Positions 23,124-36,572 of a stretch of 54,983 nt of DNA are shown piece by piece. Made by a program: the position numbers and the translations under genes. Below the pieces are notes generated by a model. The model made no database searches. It had not been told where the DNA came from and saw only the letters and a list, made by a program, of their open reading frames with translations. Source of the stretch: Mesorhizobium xinjiangense (GTDB lineage Bacteria > Pseudomonadota > Alphaproteobacteria > Rhizobiales > Rhizobiaceae); contig NZ_WOAC01000028.1 in assembly GCF_009749525.1 (NCBI RefSeq), forward strand, positions 1-54,983, given 5' to 3'. The number at the start of each line of letters is the position of its first letter. Position 1 is the first letter of the stretch.

Positions 23124-23437
23124 GTGAAAGGCCTTTCCGACGCAAAATACCACATCGAATGGCTCATTTTTACCGTCACACGAAATACCGTCAACTCTTT
23201 CATGCTTCCTTTTAATATCAGCATGTTATGTGTGAAATGGATAGGCTTCTTGGCTTCGCGGCGCTGACGGTATTTGAAAAGCGACCCCTTGACGATATTT
23301 CAGATACCGTCAGCCATACCGTCAGATGATCTCGCTTACCCGCGATAGATCGCGATAGGTAGAGAGAAATTTTATTTTCTTTTCAAATAGATACGTCGAT
23401 TTACGATCGATCGCGATAGGCTGCGAAGGACGCCGGA
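23124..23437. other. Attachment/arm-site region between integrase and guaA
   Basis: This gene-free stretch carries five exact copies of TACCGTCA/TGACGGTA (23171-23178, 23186-23193, 23265-23272 inverted, 23305-23312, 23317-23324) and a near copy TGACGATA (23290-23297). It also has the 12-bp direct repeat GATCGCGATAGG (23348-23359 and 23409-23420). Such repeats beside an integrase gene are typical of arm-type binding sites. The crossover core is expected in the last codons of guaA. Binding is inferred. Confidence 0.6.
23348..23420. repeat. 12-bp direct repeat GATCGCGATAGG beside guaA
   Basis: Two exact copies (23348-23359 and 23409-23420) lie 61 bp apart; the second ends 17 bp from the guaA stop codon. 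An extra partial copy CGCGATAG precedes the first (23341-23348). These may be integrase or accessory-protein sites. Confidence 0.7.
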
Positions 23438-25000
23438 TCACTCCCACTCGATGGTGCCCGGCGGCTTGCTCGTCACGTCGTAGACAACGCGGTTGATGCC
23501 GCGCACCTCATTGATGATGCGGGTTGCCGCGCGGCCGAGGAAGTCCATGTCGTAGTGGTAGAAATCGGCCGTCATGCCGTCGACCGAGGTGACGGCGCGC
23601 AAGGCGCAGACAAATTCATAGGTGCGGCCGTCGCCCATCACGCCCACCGTCTGCACGGGCAGGAGCACGGCAAAGGCCTGCCAGATGGCGTCGTAGAGGC
23701 CGGCCTTGCGGATTTCATCGAGATAGATCGCGTCGGCCTCGCGCAGAATGTCGAGCTTTTCGCGTGTCACCCCGCCAGGGCAGCGGATCGCCAGCCCCGG
23801 CCCGGGGAAGGGATGACGACCGATGAAGCTTTCGGGCAGGCCCAGTTCCTTGCCGAGCACGCGCACCTCGTCCTTGAACAGTTCGCGCAGCGGCTCGACG
23901 AGCTTCATGTTCATGCGCTCGGGAAGCCCGCCGACATTGTGGTGCGACTTGATGGTGACAGAGGGGCCGCCGGTGAAGGAGACGCTTTCGATGACGTCGG
24001 GATAGAGCGTGCCCTGCACCAGGAAATCCGCGCCGCCAAGCTTTTTCGCCTCTTCCTCGAACACCTCGATGAACAGCCGCCCGATCGTCTTGCGTTTTGT
24101 CTCCGGATCCGCCTCGCCTTCCAGCGCCCCGACAAAACGCTCCGACGCGTCGACCAATATAAGCGGCAGATTGTAGTGCTCGCGGAACATGGCCACCACG
24201 TCGGCCGCCTCGTTCTTGCGCATCAGACCATGGTCGACCAGGATGCAGGTGAGCTGGTCGCCCACCGCCTCGTGCGTGAGAAGCGCCGCCACGGAGGAAT
24301 CGACCCCGCCCGAAAGGGCGCAGATCACCTTGCCGTCGCCCACCTGATCGCGGATCGCCTGAATGGCCTGCTCGCGATAGGCGGCCATGGTCCAGTCGCC
24401 CTTCAGCCCGGCGATCTTGTGAACGAAATTCGACAGGAGCCGCGCACCGTCCGGCGTGTGCACCACTTCGGGGTGGAACTGCACGGCATAGAACCTGCGA
24501 TCCTCATCGGCGACCGCGGCAAAGGGCGCGCCGGTCGAAGTGCCGATCACCTGGAAGCCCGGCGGGAGCGCCGTGACGCGGTCGCCATGGCTCATCCACA
24601 CCTGGTGGCGCGTGCCCTTGGGCCACACCCCTTCGAAGAGTGCCGAATCCTCCTTCACGTCGAGAAAGGCGCGGCCGAACTCGCGGTGATGTCCACCCTC
24701 GACCTTGCCGCCGAGCTGGGCGCACATGGTCTGCTCGCCATAGCATATGCCGAGCACCGGAATGCCGGCGTCGTATATTTCGTCGGGCGCCCGCGGGCTG
24801 CCGGTATCGACGGTCGATGCCGGACCGCCGGACAGGATGACGGCCTTCGGATGCAACCGTGCAAAAGCCTCGCCGGCGGCTTGAAAGGGGACGATCTCGG
24901 AATAGACGCCGGCTTCGCGCACGCGCCGGGCGATCAGCTGCGTTACCTGGCTGCCGAAATCGATGATGAGGACGGTGTCGGGATGGGAGGTCGTGTTCAT
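23438..25000 (-). CDS. guaA: GMP synthase (glutamine-hydrolysing)
   Basis: This encodes 520 aa from ATG 25000, the usual family length; a longer open frame upstream is not coding. It is an N-terminal class I glutamine amidotransferase ([33 protein letters not shown] with the catalytic Cys, [13 protein letters not shown]), followed by a PP-loop ATP pyrophosphatase ([17 protein letters not shown]) and the C-terminal dimerisation domain ([17 protein letters not shown]...[11 protein letters not shown]). It turns XMP into GMP with ATP and glutamine. The 3' end is the apparent integration site of the island, and the reading frame is restored intact. Confidence 0.97.
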   Translation of the reverse strand: MNTTSHPDTVLIIDFGSQVTQLIARRVREAGVYSEIVPFQAAGEAFARLHPKAVILSGGPASTVDTGSPRAPDEIYDAGIPVLGICYGEQTMCAQLGGKVEGGHHREFGRAFLDVKEDSALFEGVWPKGTRHQVWMSHGDRVTALPPGFQVIGTSTGAPFAAVADEDRRFYAVQFHPEVVHTPDGARLLSNFVHKIAGLKGDWTMAAYREQAIQAIRDQVGDGKVICALSGGVDSSVAALLTHEAVGDQLTCILVDHGLMRKNEAADVVAMFREHYNLPLILVDASERFVGALEGEADPETKRKTIGRLFIEVFEEEAKKLGGADFLVQGTLYPDVIESVSFTGGPSVTIKSHHNVGGLPERMNMKLVEPLRELFKDEVRVLGKELGLPESFIGRHPFPGPGLAIRCPGGVTREKLDILREADAIYLDEIRKAGLYDAIWQAFAVLLPVQTVGVMGDGRTYEFVCALRAVTSVDGMTADFYHYDMDFLGRAATRIINEVRGINRVVYDVTSKPPGTIEWE

Positions 25001-25071
25001 GTCGAGCCCATAAAGAAGTCGCCGCAATTGTGCAAGCTTGAAGCGGCTGCCAGGAGCCAAGAGGCGCGCGA

Positions 25072-25746
25072 TCAGGTCCCCCGCGCCGCGCCGGCGTCCA
25101 GCGTGCCCTCGGTGATCGCCGTTTCCAGCCGGTCGACCGCCGCGGCCAGTGTCTCGTCGACAACGTGCAGATATTCCGTCCAATCGCCGACATGGCGCAA
25201 TTCCGCCTTGCCGTCGGAAATGCCGCGCAGGACGACAAGCGGCACGCCGAAGCGCATCGTCGCGCGCAGGCAGGCATAGCTTTCCATGTCCACCATATCG
25301 GCATCGACCTCTGCGTAGGCCGCGCCGGAGACGATATTGGCGCCCGTCGAAAGGCTCGCCTCCTTGATGCCGGGCACACGCAGCCGCAGGGGCAAGGTGG
25401 CGGGAAGGTCGAGGAAGGGTGTTGTGCCCTTGTCGAAGCCCAGCGGAGAAGCATCCATGTCGCGATAGGAGACCGACATGGCCTGATAGACCTCGGTCTG
25501 CTCCAAAACCCTGCTGCCGGCCGAACCGAGCGAAACGACGAGGCCCGGCAGGCGGTCGCGCCGAGCGGCAGCGGCAAGCGCCGCCGTGAGCTCGACAGCC
25601 GCCTCGACCGGGCCGACGCCGGTCATCAAGGGCTTGAACCGCTTTTTCAGATGGGGGCCGTATTCGGCATCGACCGCCATGACGAACAGGACGTCGCGCC
25701 CGCCCATCGCCGTCAGCGGAACGTCGATGCGCGGCATGGCGCTCAT
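25072..25746 (-). CDS. mtn: 5'-methylthioadenosine/S-adenosylhomocysteine nucleosidase
   Basis: This encodes 224 aa from ATG 25746, whose ATGA overlaps the stop of the upstream thioesterase gene. It is a nucleoside phosphorylase/MTAN fold: [18 protein letters not shown] (glycine-rich segment), [18 protein letters not shown], and [14 protein letters not shown], where the ME of VDMESYA is the ribose-binding glutamate. It hydrolyses MTA and SAH to adenine plus thioribose or homocysteine, feeding purine salvage beside guaA. Substrate preference among nucleosidases is not certain from sequence alone. Confidence 0.85.
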   Translation of the reverse strand: MSAMPRIDVPLTAMGGRDVLFVMAVDAEYGPHLKKRFKPLMTGVGPVEAAVELTAALAAAARRDRLPGLVVSLGSAGSRVLEQTEVYQAMSVSYRDMDASPLGFDKGTTPFLDLPATLPLRLRVPGIKEASLSTGANIVSGAAYAEVDADMVDMESYACLRATMRFGVPLVVLRGISDGKAELRHVGDWTEYLHVVDETLAAAVDRLETAITEGTLDAGAARGT

Positions 25747-26201
25747 CCTTCGATCCCCGCACGACCGAGCACGGTCATCATGGTGCCGGTCATGGTGGCG
25801 ATCAGCTTGGCCTCGCCCGTCTCGTCGAAGGCGTAGGCCTGACCGTCGGCAACAATGATCGTACGTCCCGGCTTGGTGACGCTGCCGCGAAACAGGAAGC
25901 GCTCGCCCTTTCCAGGCGCCAGCAGGTTGACCTTGAACTCGATGGTCAGCACCGCCGCATCGCGCGGCATCAGCGAGTAGGCCGCGTAGCCGCAGGCCGA
26001 ATCGAGCACCATCGAGATCACCCCGGCATGCAGGAAGCCGTGCTGCTGGGTGAAGCCGTCGGAATGCGGCATCTCGATCTCGACCATGCCGGGCGCGACG
26101 CGTGTCAGTTCGGCGCCGACCGTTTTCATCGCGTTCTGGCGGGCAAAGCTCGCCTGCACGCGCTCCTCGAAGTCGGCCTCCGGAACGATCTTGGCAGCCA
26201 T
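25743..26201 (-). CDS. PaaI-family hotdog thioesterase
   Basis: This encodes 152 aa from ATG 26201, preceded by GAGAGGACACGCC; the longer frame to 26228 is not needed. The hotdog motif [24 protein letters not shown] matches the PaaI/YdiI 'HGG...D...' acyl-CoA thioesterase pattern, followed by [13 protein letters not shown]. It probably hydrolyses an acyl-CoA; the substrate is unknown. It is translationally coupled to mtn. Confidence 0.85.
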   Translation of the reverse strand: MAAKIVPEADFEERVQASFARQNAMKTVGAELTRVAPGMVEIEMPHSDGFTQQHGFLHAGVISMVLDSACGYAAYSLMPRDAAVLTIEFKVNLLAPGKGERFLFRGSVTKPGRTIIVADGQAYAFDETGEAKLIATMTGTMMTVLGRAGIEG

Positions 26202-26318
26202 GGCGTGTCCTCTCCGCTTTCCTTGCACTTATCGCAAAGCCGGCAAAGCCCGGCAATGATAAATGCTGCACTGCGAAAATCAGCCGCTGTTCATATCGCC
26301 GGCCGGCACAAACCGGCG

Positions 26319-27611
26319 CTATTGGGGATTGCGCTCCATTGCGGCGAAGAAAAAGCCGTCCGTGCCGGTCAAGTGCGGCGTCATGACGACGCCGGCCTCG
26401 CCGTCGATGCGGACACGCCCGGCGTGGTCGGCAAAAGTGCCCTGCCAGAGCTTGTCGTGGTCGACCGGCCGGAACCGCGGATTGCGCGCGAGAAACGAGC
26501 GAAGCTGGCCGCCATTTTCCTGCGGAAAGACCGAGCAGGTGATGTAGACGAGGCGCCCGCCCGGTTTGACGAAGCGGCTCGCCTTGTCGAGGATCTGCGC
26601 CTGTTCATTGACGCGAAGGTCGAGCTGGCGCTGGGTCAGCCGCCATTTGGCGTCGGGGCGGCGGCGCCAGGTTCCCGATCCGGTGCACGGCGCATCGACC
26701 AGGACGATGTCCATGCGCCCGCCGAGCGTTTCGAGCTCGTCGGCCTTCGAGACGACCTGCACATTGCGCGCGTCGGCGCGGCGCAAGCGATCGAATATCG
26801 GCGCCAGGCGCGTCTTCTCCGCGTCATGAGCGAATATCTGGCCCCGATTGTTCATCTGCGCGGCCAGTTCCAGCGTCTTGCCGCCGCCGCCGGCGCAATA
26901 GTCGAGGACCTGCATGCCGGCCAGCGCCCCGGCAAGCTCGCCGGCAATCTGCGAGCCTTCGTCCTGCACCTCGAACCAGCCCTTGCGAAAGGCAGGCTCG
27001 GCCTGAACGTTGGGATGTCTGCGGCCGCCTTCCACGGGTGCGATGCGCAGGCCGTCGCTGGCAATCCGGGTCGGCACGGCGCCCTGCCCGGCCAGTTCGG
27101 CCAGCACGCGCTCGCGGCTCGATTTCAGCGTATTGGCGCGCAGATCGAGCGGCGGCCGCGCGGCCAGCGCCCTGCCCTCCTCGGCCCATGCGGATCCGAA
27201 GGCCTGTTCAAGATAGGGGGCGCACCAGTCGGGGCAATCGGCCGAGATTTCGGCCGGCGCGGCAGCAAGTGTATTGGCCTCCACCGCGCGAAGCTCGTCC
27301 TCGCTCATTGCGGGCGGCGCGAAATGATCGCCCTCGAGGGCGGCGTTGAGAGACGAAGCGGATTCGCCCCATTCCAGAAGCAGCGCGCCGAACGCCAGCG
27401 CGCGCGGCGTCTGGTCGCCGAGCAACCAGGCGGCCGAACGGCGACGACGCAGCGCGTCATAGACGATATTGCCGATCGCGGCACGGTCGCCAGCCCCGGC
27501 GAAGCGATGCGACAAGCCCCAATCCTTCAGCGCTTCGGCCGCAGGCCGGTGCCGTGATTGAATATCGTGAAGAACTTCGATGGCTGCAGACAGCCGTCCG
27601 CCCAAGCGCAT
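26319..27611 (-). CDS. RsmB/NOP-family rRNA (cytosine-C5) methyltransferase
   Basis: This encodes 430 aa. An N-terminal NusB-like helical part (AAIEVLHDIQ...AAIGNIVYDALRRRR) is followed by a Rossmann methyltransferase domain: VLDYCAGGGGKTLELA (SAM site), IVLVDAPCTGSGTWRRRPD (motif IV, PC) and LVYITCSVFPQEN (motif VI TCS with the second catalytic Cys). Family members methylate 16S rRNA C967 or related cytosines. The exact rRNA position cannot be told by eye. It is not an island gene. Confidence 0.88.
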   Translation of the reverse strand: MRLGGRLSAAIEVLHDIQSRHRPAAEALKDWGLSHRFAGAGDRAAIGNIVYDALRRRRSAAWLLGDQTPRALAFGALLLEWGESASSLNAALEGDHFAPPAMSEDELRAVEANTLAAAPAEISADCPDWCAPYLEQAFGSAWAEEGRALAARPPLDLRANTLKSSRERVLAELAGQGAVPTRIASDGLRIAPVEGGRRHPNVQAEPAFRKGWFEVQDEGSQIAGELAGALAGMQVLDYCAGGGGKTLELAAQMNNRGQIFAHDAEKTRLAPIFDRLRRADARNVQVVSKADELETLGGRMDIVLVDAPCTGSGTWRRRPDAKWRLTQRQLDLRVNEQAQILDKASRFVKPGGRLVYITCSVFPQENGGQLRSFLARNPRFRPVDHDKLWQGTFADHAGRVRIDGEAGVVMTPHLTGTDGFFFAAMERNPQ

Positions 27612-27701
27612 TCAGGTTTTCCCATCTTCGGCTTACCCGTTGGCCAACTCGTAGCTTGTCACGGTGAGGCGCACAAGCGCGGCGCGGTCGCAGCGACCAT
27701 C

Positions 27702-27791
27702 CCGGCACAAAAAGAGGCAGGGCGCGGAACTCCGCGCCCTGCCGGCCCGGCACAAAAAGAGGCAGGGCGCGGAACTCCGCGCCCTGCCGGC
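27702..27791 (-). terminator. Tandemly duplicated rho-independent terminator of katG
   Basis: A 45-bp unit occurs twice in perfect tandem (27702-27746, 27747-27791). Each unit has a GC-rich hairpin with stem GGCAGGGCGCGG / CCGCGCCCTGCC and AACT loop. Read on the minus strand each is followed by CTTTTT, so both can stop transcription leaving katG. The exact duplication suggests recent slippage or selection for tight termination. Confidence 0.85.
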
Positions 27792-27815
27792 ATTGTCTCG
27801 GACCTGTCGCGGCGA

Positions 27816-30311
<2,496 letters not shown>

Positions 30312-31259
30312 ATGATAAGATTGACCGTGAGACAGATGGAATATTTCCAGGCCCTGGCCGACACGATGCATTTCGGCCGGGCGGCCGAGATCGTCGGCGT
30401 CACCCAGCCGGCCCTGTCGGCGCAGATCGCCGAAATGGAGGAAAGGCTCAATTGTCGGCTGTTCGAGCGCGACAGGCGCGTCGTGCGCCTGACCGAGGAA
30501 GCGCGGCTGCTCAGACCGCGCATCGCCCGCATCCTGGAAGAGTTGCGCGATATCGAGGCGATTGCGCGGCGCGGACGCCAGGCGATGCAGGGACGGTTCC
30601 GCCTCGGCATCATCCCGACGATCGCGCCCTACATGCTGCCCGAGGCCCTGCCCGCCATCAGGCAGCGCTTTCCCGAACTGCAGCTCGAACTGCGCGAGGC
30701 CATGACGACGACGCTGATCGACGATGCGCTGAATGGCCGTCTCGACGGTTTCATTGCCGCCGAGCCCCTTGAAACACCGGCCCTTGCCAGTGAAAAGCTG
30801 TTCGAGGATCGGTTCTTTCTGGCCGTGCCGGCGGCCGATCCGAGTTTCACCTCGCATCCGGTCCCGCCCGAAAGCCTTGCCCTCGACCGATTGATGCTGC
30901 TCGAGGAGGGCCACTGCCTGCGCGAGCAGGCGCTGGCGGTCTGCGGCCATGTAAAACCGGTGGCCATGGCGAGCTACGGCGCAACCAGCCTGACGACCTT
31001 GTTGCAGATGGTGTCGCATGGCCTGGGCATCACGCTCGTTCCGGAAATGGCACTTGAAGCCACCAGCACCATGCGTGATCTCAAGCTCGTGCCCTTTGCC
31101 GAGCCGGCGCCGGCGCGCACCATCTGCCTGGCCTGGCGGCGCAACAGCCCGCGCGGTGACGAATGCCGCGCCCTGGCGCGCGCCGTCAGGGAAATCGCGA
31201 CGCCGGGCAGCACGGATGCTCCTTCAGACGCCGCCAAGCAGATGGAGCCCCAGCCATAG
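30312..31259 (+). CDS. oxyR: OxyR, LysR-type peroxide regulator
   Basis: This encodes 315 aa. An N-terminal LysR HTH (MEYFQALADTMHFGRAAEIV, TQPALSAQIAEMEE) is followed by the effector domain with the OxyR redox pair C202 and C211 (EGHCLREQALAVC), nine residues apart as in the E. coli protein. Peroxide forms a disulfide and turns on target genes, here most likely katG next door. The 3' end overlaps the convergent MAPEG gene by 36 bp. Confidence 0.93.
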   Translation: MIRLTVRQMEYFQALADTMHFGRAAEIVGVTQPALSAQIAEMEERLNCRLFERDRRVVRLTEEARLLRPRIARILEELRDIEAIARRGRQAMQGRFRLGIIPTIAPYMLPEALPAIRQRFPELQLELREAMTTTLIDDALNGRLDGFIAAEPLETPALASEKLFEDRFFLAVPAADPSFTSHPVPPESLALDRLMLLEEGHCLREQALAVCGHVKPVAMASYGATSLTTLLQMVSHGLGITLVPEMALEATSTMRDLKLVPFAEPAPARTICLAWRRNSPRGDECRALARAVREIATPGSTDAPSDAAKQMEPQP

Positions 31260-31643
31260 CCACATCAGGGCGAGCGCCAGAAAGCCGACCATGAAGAACG
31301 GGCTGCGATGGCGGATCCGGTTGCTTGTCACCTGCATCCAGGCATGGGCACAGCGCGAAGCAACGAAGATCCATGCCATTGCGATCATGGCTCCCGAAAC
31401 GCCCTCCGTCACCAACAGCGCCAGGCAGACGGAGTGAAACAGGACCGGCAGCTCGAACTGGTTTTGCAGATTGTTTCGCACGTAGCGGCTTTCGGCCGGC
31501 TCGATCACGTTGTCGCGGAACTGCTCGTTGGTCGCCGATCCCGCTTTCACGGCCGAAAACCGCCGCAGCGACAACAAGCCATAGACGGCGTAGACGAGGA
31601 CGACATGGGCAATCAGCGGCCAGACGATCGCAGTCGCATTCAT
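31224..31643 (-). CDS. MAPEG-family membrane protein
   Basis: This encodes 139 aa from ATG 31643 with AAGGAG upstream. Four hydrophobic helices fit the MAPEG fold: residues about 5-25, 62-80, 83-103 and 116-136. The loop between helices 1 and 2 has the RYVRNNLQNQFELPVLF motif typical of the glutathione/eicosanoid family. Bacterial members are often glutathione-dependent or of unknown role. It is convergent with oxyR, overlapping its end. Confidence 0.85.
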   Translation of the reverse strand: MNATAIVWPLIAHVVLVYAVYGLLSLRRFSAVKAGSATNEQFRDNVIEPAESRYVRNNLQNQFELPVLFHSVCLALLVTEGVSGAMIAMAWIFVASRCAHAWMQVTSNRIRHRSPFFMVGFLALALMWLWLGLHLLGGV

Positions 31644-31729
31644 CGCGTGCTCCTTTCGCTTCGGCGCATTAACGCCGCCTTAACCACGTCGCAGAACAAT
31701 GCGCTTGATCTGAACAGAAGCAGCCGACC

Positions 31730-32080
31730 GTGAATTTCCCGTCAATCAATCGCGCAGCGCGCATCATGGCCGGTCCGCACGATCCCCGCGATCAGGCGTT
31801 GGACGCCGACCTGGCAGCCGCGATCATCCAGTCCCTAAGCCTGTTCGCTCGTCCGTCCGGCAACGCGCGGCAAACGGGCAGCGAAAGCCAAGCATCATCG
31901 GGCACGGCAGTTACCCTGCCCGATCCCGCTGCCTCGCGCAGCTTGTCCTCTGCGGAACCGTCGCCGCAAGCCTGGCCCCTGTCGCCGTCTCTCGATATCG
32001 CCTTGCGCGCCTACCAAGAGGAGCCTTGGCCCGACGCCGGCGAAGACAAGGACGGCCAACGCCGCTCGGTCGCGATCTAG
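31730..32080 (+). CDS. Weak hypothetical protein
   Basis: This is a 116-codon frame from GTG 31730 (or ATG 31766) with no good ribosome site. DPRDQALDADLAAAIIQSLSLF could be a helix; the rest is Ser/Pro-rich. No family was recognised. It could be a shadow rather than a gene. Confidence 0.3.
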   Translation: MNFPSINRAARIMAGPHDPRDQALDADLAAAIIQSLSLFARPSGNARQTGSESQASSGTAVTLPDPAASRSLSSAEPSPQAWPLSPSLDIALRAYQEEPWPDAGEDKDGQRRSVAI

Positions 32081-32194
32081 AACATGTCCCGCTCAAACGG
32101 AATCGTTTGAGCGAAAGGTACATGTTCCAGCATATTGATCTGGCGCGCATATCTTTGCTTCGAACGGAACTGTTTGAAGCGAATGCGCGCTAGA

Positions 32195-32196
<2 letters not shown>
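32080..32196. repeat. Two REP-like palindromes between hypothetical gene and guaB
   Basis: The first spans 32080-32127: outer arms GAACATGT / ACATGTTC with inner GCTCAAACG / CGTTTGAGC. The second spans 32137-32196: outer arms near GATCTGGCGCGCAT and ATGCGCGCTAGATC with inner GCTTCGAAC / TGTTTGAAGC. They are REP-like elements of a type common in Hyphomicrobiales spacers. The second overlaps the guaB stop and could end its transcript. Confidence 0.8.
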
Positions 32197-33814
<1,618 letters not shown>

Positions 33815-33862
33815 TCATCGCGCGGCGATGACAGGCGTCACCCCCGCGCGCCGGGCTGCGCC

Positions 33863-34843
33863 TCAAAAATCGAGCTGGTAGGTCTCGGGAATGAAGCGAT
33901 AGCCCTCACCGACCTTTTCCACGAAGCCGATGGCCGGCGGCGGCATGTGATAGCCGATGAAGGGCAGCCTGTCGGCCGCGACCATGTCGAACACCTTCTT
34001 GCGCGTGGCCACGCCTGCCTCCTTGTCCACATCGAAGCGCACATGCCAGTCCGGGCGCTGCAGCGAGGCCACGTAATGGTTGGCCGTGTCGGCGGTCAGG
34101 ACCAGTTGCTTGCCGTCGGATTCCAGCATGAAGATCATGTGGCCGGGCGTATGGCCGAAGGCGGCCATGGCGGTGATCCCGGACACGACGCTGTCGCCGT
34201 CGCCGATGAAGGCCATCTTGTCGGCCAGCGGCTTGACCTTCGCCTCGACGTTCCTGGCGCCGCTTTCCATGGGCCCGGACAGGCGCTCCGGCGCCGTCCA
34301 GAAGTCGTATTCGACCTGGCCGGCAACGTAGCGCGCATTGGGAAAGGCCGGCGCCTCGCCCTCCATCAGGCCGCCGATATGGTCGCCGTGGAAATGGGTG
34401 ATGACGACGATCGTGACGTCCTCGGGCGTATGTCCGGCAGCACCCAGCCGCTCGCGCAGCCTGCCGAGGCCATTCTGTCGGGCGCCCTCGCCGAGGCCGG
34501 TGTCGAAGAGAACCAGATCATCGCCCGTACGAACGAGCGTCGGCGTGAACGAGTTCATCCAGTGGTCGGCCGGCAGATATTCGCCCGCGAGCAGTTCGGC
34601 CACCGTTTCCGGCGGCTGATCGATGCCGAAGGTTTCGGCCGTGTTTTCATATGCCCGCTTGCCGTCGAGGATGGTCGTGACCTCGAACTGGCCAAGCTTG
34701 AAGCGATTGAAACCGGATGGTTCGAGTTCTGACTCGCTCATCTGTGCATGGGCTCCCCGTATCATGATCTGAGGTGTTGCAAGCAGCGCGCCGCCCGCAA
34801 CGGTCAATTTCAGCGCCGAACGGCGGTCGATCGAGCTCTTCAT
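33863..34843 (-). CDS. Tat-exported metallo-beta-lactamase-fold hydrolase
   Basis: This encodes 326 aa from ATG 34843, preceded by GGGGAG; the longer frame to 34876 is unsupported. A Tat signal (DRRSALKLTVAGGALLATPQ) is followed by signal cleavage near AHA. The MBL fold carries THFHGDHIGG (Zn site HxHxDH), GHTPGHMIFM and TADTANH. Family members in this subgroup include lactonase-like and other hydrolases; the substrate is unknown. It probably works in the periplasm after folding in the cytoplasm. It is divergent from the MFS gene. Confidence 0.88.
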   Translation of the reverse strand: MKSSIDRRSALKLTVAGGALLATPQIMIRGAHAQMSESELEPSGFNRFKLGQFEVTTILDGKRAYENTAETFGIDQPPETVAELLAGEYLPADHWMNSFTPTLVRTGDDLVLFDTGLGEGARQNGLGRLRERLGAAGHTPEDVTIVVITHFHGDHIGGLMEGEAPAFPNARYVAGQVEYDFWTAPERLSGPMESGARNVEAKVKPLADKMAFIGDGDSVVSGITAMAAFGHTPGHMIFMLESDGKQLVLTADTANHYVASLQRPDWHVRFDVDKEAGVATRKKVFDMVAADRLPFIGYHMPPPAIGFVEKVGEGYRFIPETYQLDF

Positions 34844-35078
34844 CGCCAACTCCCCTTTTCCCTGTTGTATGCTCAAGTTGTGTGCTCAGGCCGGTGCATT
34901 CGCTCAGCGGCATGCAAGCGCGAGTTTAGGTGCGGAAGCCCTTTCGACACCACGACGGGCCATTCAAAGTTTCGTGACGACGCTCGCTCCAGGGTTCGCC
35001 TGGACGAACGGTTCCCTCGGGACAGGCCGGAGGCAACATGCTAAGCGGGGCGCGCTTCAGGCCATCCGGACCAGACAA

Positions 35079-36572
35079 TTGAATCGCACGATCCCGCTCA
35101 TCCTCGCCGTCGCATTGTTCATGGAGCAAATGGATTCGACGGTGATCGGGACGTCCCTGCCGGCGATCGCCGCCGACATCGACACCAGTCCGATCGCGCT
35201 CAAGCTGGCGCTGACCGCCTATCTGGTGTCGATCGCGATCTTCATTCCCCTGAGCGCATGGATGGCGGATCGCTTCGGCGCCAAGCGCGTCTTCTGCGCG
35301 GCCATCGGGGTCTTCATGATCGGTTCCATCGCCTGCGCCTTCGCCAATTCGCTCGAGGCCTTCGTCGTCTCGCGCTTCCTGCAGGGCATGGGCGGCTCGA
35401 TGATGACGCCGGTGGCCAGGCTGGTGCTCGTGCGCACCACGGCCAAGAGCGAGCTTGTCTCCGCGATGGCCTGGCTGACGATCCCGGCCCTTGTCGGCCC
35501 GCTGGTCGGACCGCCGGTCGGCGGCTTCATAACCACCTATATAAGCTGGCACTGGATCTTCCTGATCAATGTGCCGATCGGCCTGGCCGGCATTGCCGCG
35601 GCCTGGATCCATCTGCCGGAGATCGACGTCAATGCACCCGGAACGATCGACTTCAAGGGGTTCGTGCTGGCCGGGCTTGCGGCCTCGGGCGTCGTGTTCG
35701 GCCTGTCGGTGGTCAGCCTGCCGGCACTGCCGCCGCTGGTGGGGCTGGCGACGCTGGTCGTCGGCCTCGCCGCGGGCGCCCTCTATCTGGTTCATGCGCG
35801 GCGCATCGCCAATCCCATTCTCGATCCGGCGCTGTTTGCCAATCCGATCTTTCGCGCAGCGATATCCGGTTCGTCGCTGTTTCGCATCGGCGCCGGCGCC
35901 ATTCCCTTTCTCCTGCCGCTGATGTTCCAGCTCGGCTTCGGCATGACGCCGTTCCAGTCGGGGCTGTTGACCTTCACCGGAGCCTTCGGCGCCATCGGCA
36001 TGAAATTCATGGCCCGCTCGACCCTGCAGCGCGGCGGCTTCCGCACCGTGCTGGTGATGGCGGCCGTCGGCGGGGCCGTGTTCATCGCGGCGATTGCCCT
36101 GTTCACGCCGCAAACGCCGGTCTGGGCCATTATCGCGGTGCTGGTGGCAGGCGGCGTGCTGCGCTCGCTGTTCTTCACCTCGGCCAATGCGCTGGTCTTC
36201 GCCGATCTCGACGACAGCCAGGCCGGACAGGCGACGGCCATCGCGGCGGTGTCGCAACAGATCAGCATCGCGCTCGGCGTCGCGATCGCCGGGGCGATCC
36301 TGGAGGCGTTCGCCCATTTCGCGGCCGGCACGCTGGAACTCGCCGCCTTTTCCACCGCCTTCGTGATCGTCGCGCTTATCACCGCCATCGCCGCACTGCC
36401 GTTTGCCGCGCTGTCCGCGGATGCGGGCAATGCCGTCTCGGGCCACCGCATCGGCGGCGACAATTCGCGCACCGGCGTAACCCCGCTGGCGGCCGCTTAT
36501 CCGGCGTCCCCGACGTCTTCTTCGGCACCGCCTTCGTCCGAACGTCCCTTGAAATCGCGCGCCAGCAAATAG
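35079..36572 (+). CDS. DHA2-type MFS efflux transporter
   Basis: This encodes about 497 aa from TTG 35079, which opens directly before the first helix ([24 protein letters not shown]). The open frame reaches 34869 but its first 70 residues are not protein-like. About 14 hydrophobic helices are present, with the DHA2 motif [17 protein letters not shown] and the loop 2-3 motif [12 protein letters not shown]. It likely exports drugs or lipophilic compounds using proton motive force. The C-terminal 25 codons overlap the convergent rlmE. The start is uncertain. Confidence 0.83.
   Translation: MNRTIPLILAVALFMEQMDSTVIGTSLPAIAADIDTSPIALKLALTAYLVSIAIFIPLSAWMADRFGAKRVFCAAIGVFMIGSIACAFANSLEAFVVSRFLQGMGGSMMTPVARLVLVRTTAKSELVSAMAWLTIPALVGPLVGPPVGGFITTYISWHWIFLINVPIGLAGIAAAWIHLPEIDVNAPGTIDFKGFVLAGLAASGVVFGLSVVSLPALPPLVGLATLVVGLAAGALYLVHARRIANPILDPALFANPIFRAAISGSSLFRIGAGAIPFLLPLMFQLGFGMTPFQSGLLTFTGAFGAIGMKFMARSTLQRGGFRTVLVMAAVGGAVFIAAIALFTPQTPVWAIIAVLVAGGVLRSLFFTSANALVFADLDDSQAGQATAIAAVSQQISIALGVAIAGAILEAFAHFAAGTLELAAFSTAFVIVALITAIAALPFAALSADAGNAVSGHRIGGDNSRTGVTPLAAAYPASPTSSSAPPSSERPLKSRASK

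Larger units (their letters stand above)
1..23437. mobile_element. Genomic island at guaA 3' end (right boundary; left end not seen)
   Basis: All DNA left of the guaA stop codon looks accessory: a P4-type integrase adjoins the guaA 3' end, followed leftwards by an AlpA-like regulator, restriction and defence-type genes, a truncated ParB-like gene and unknown genes. The 3' end of guaA is a known hotspot for islands with this integrase type. Composition is mosaic: 350-2130 and 3780-5430 look visibly lower in GC than 5760-20600. I found no second copy of the guaA 3' terminal sequence in the left part by eye, so the left end probably lies before base 1. The true right crossover is probably within the last codons of guaA, which I cannot resolve. 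Confidence 0.72.

Noticed and set aside
1-23437. Left attachment copy of the guaA 3' end
   Set aside because: Searched by eye for the terminal guaA sequence in the island and found none; likely outside the window, but an imperfect copy could be missed.
23555-25279. 574-codon plus-strand open frame antisense to guaA
   Set aside because: High-GC shadow of guaA and mtn; no family pattern or ribosome site, while the minus-strand genes have complete motifs.
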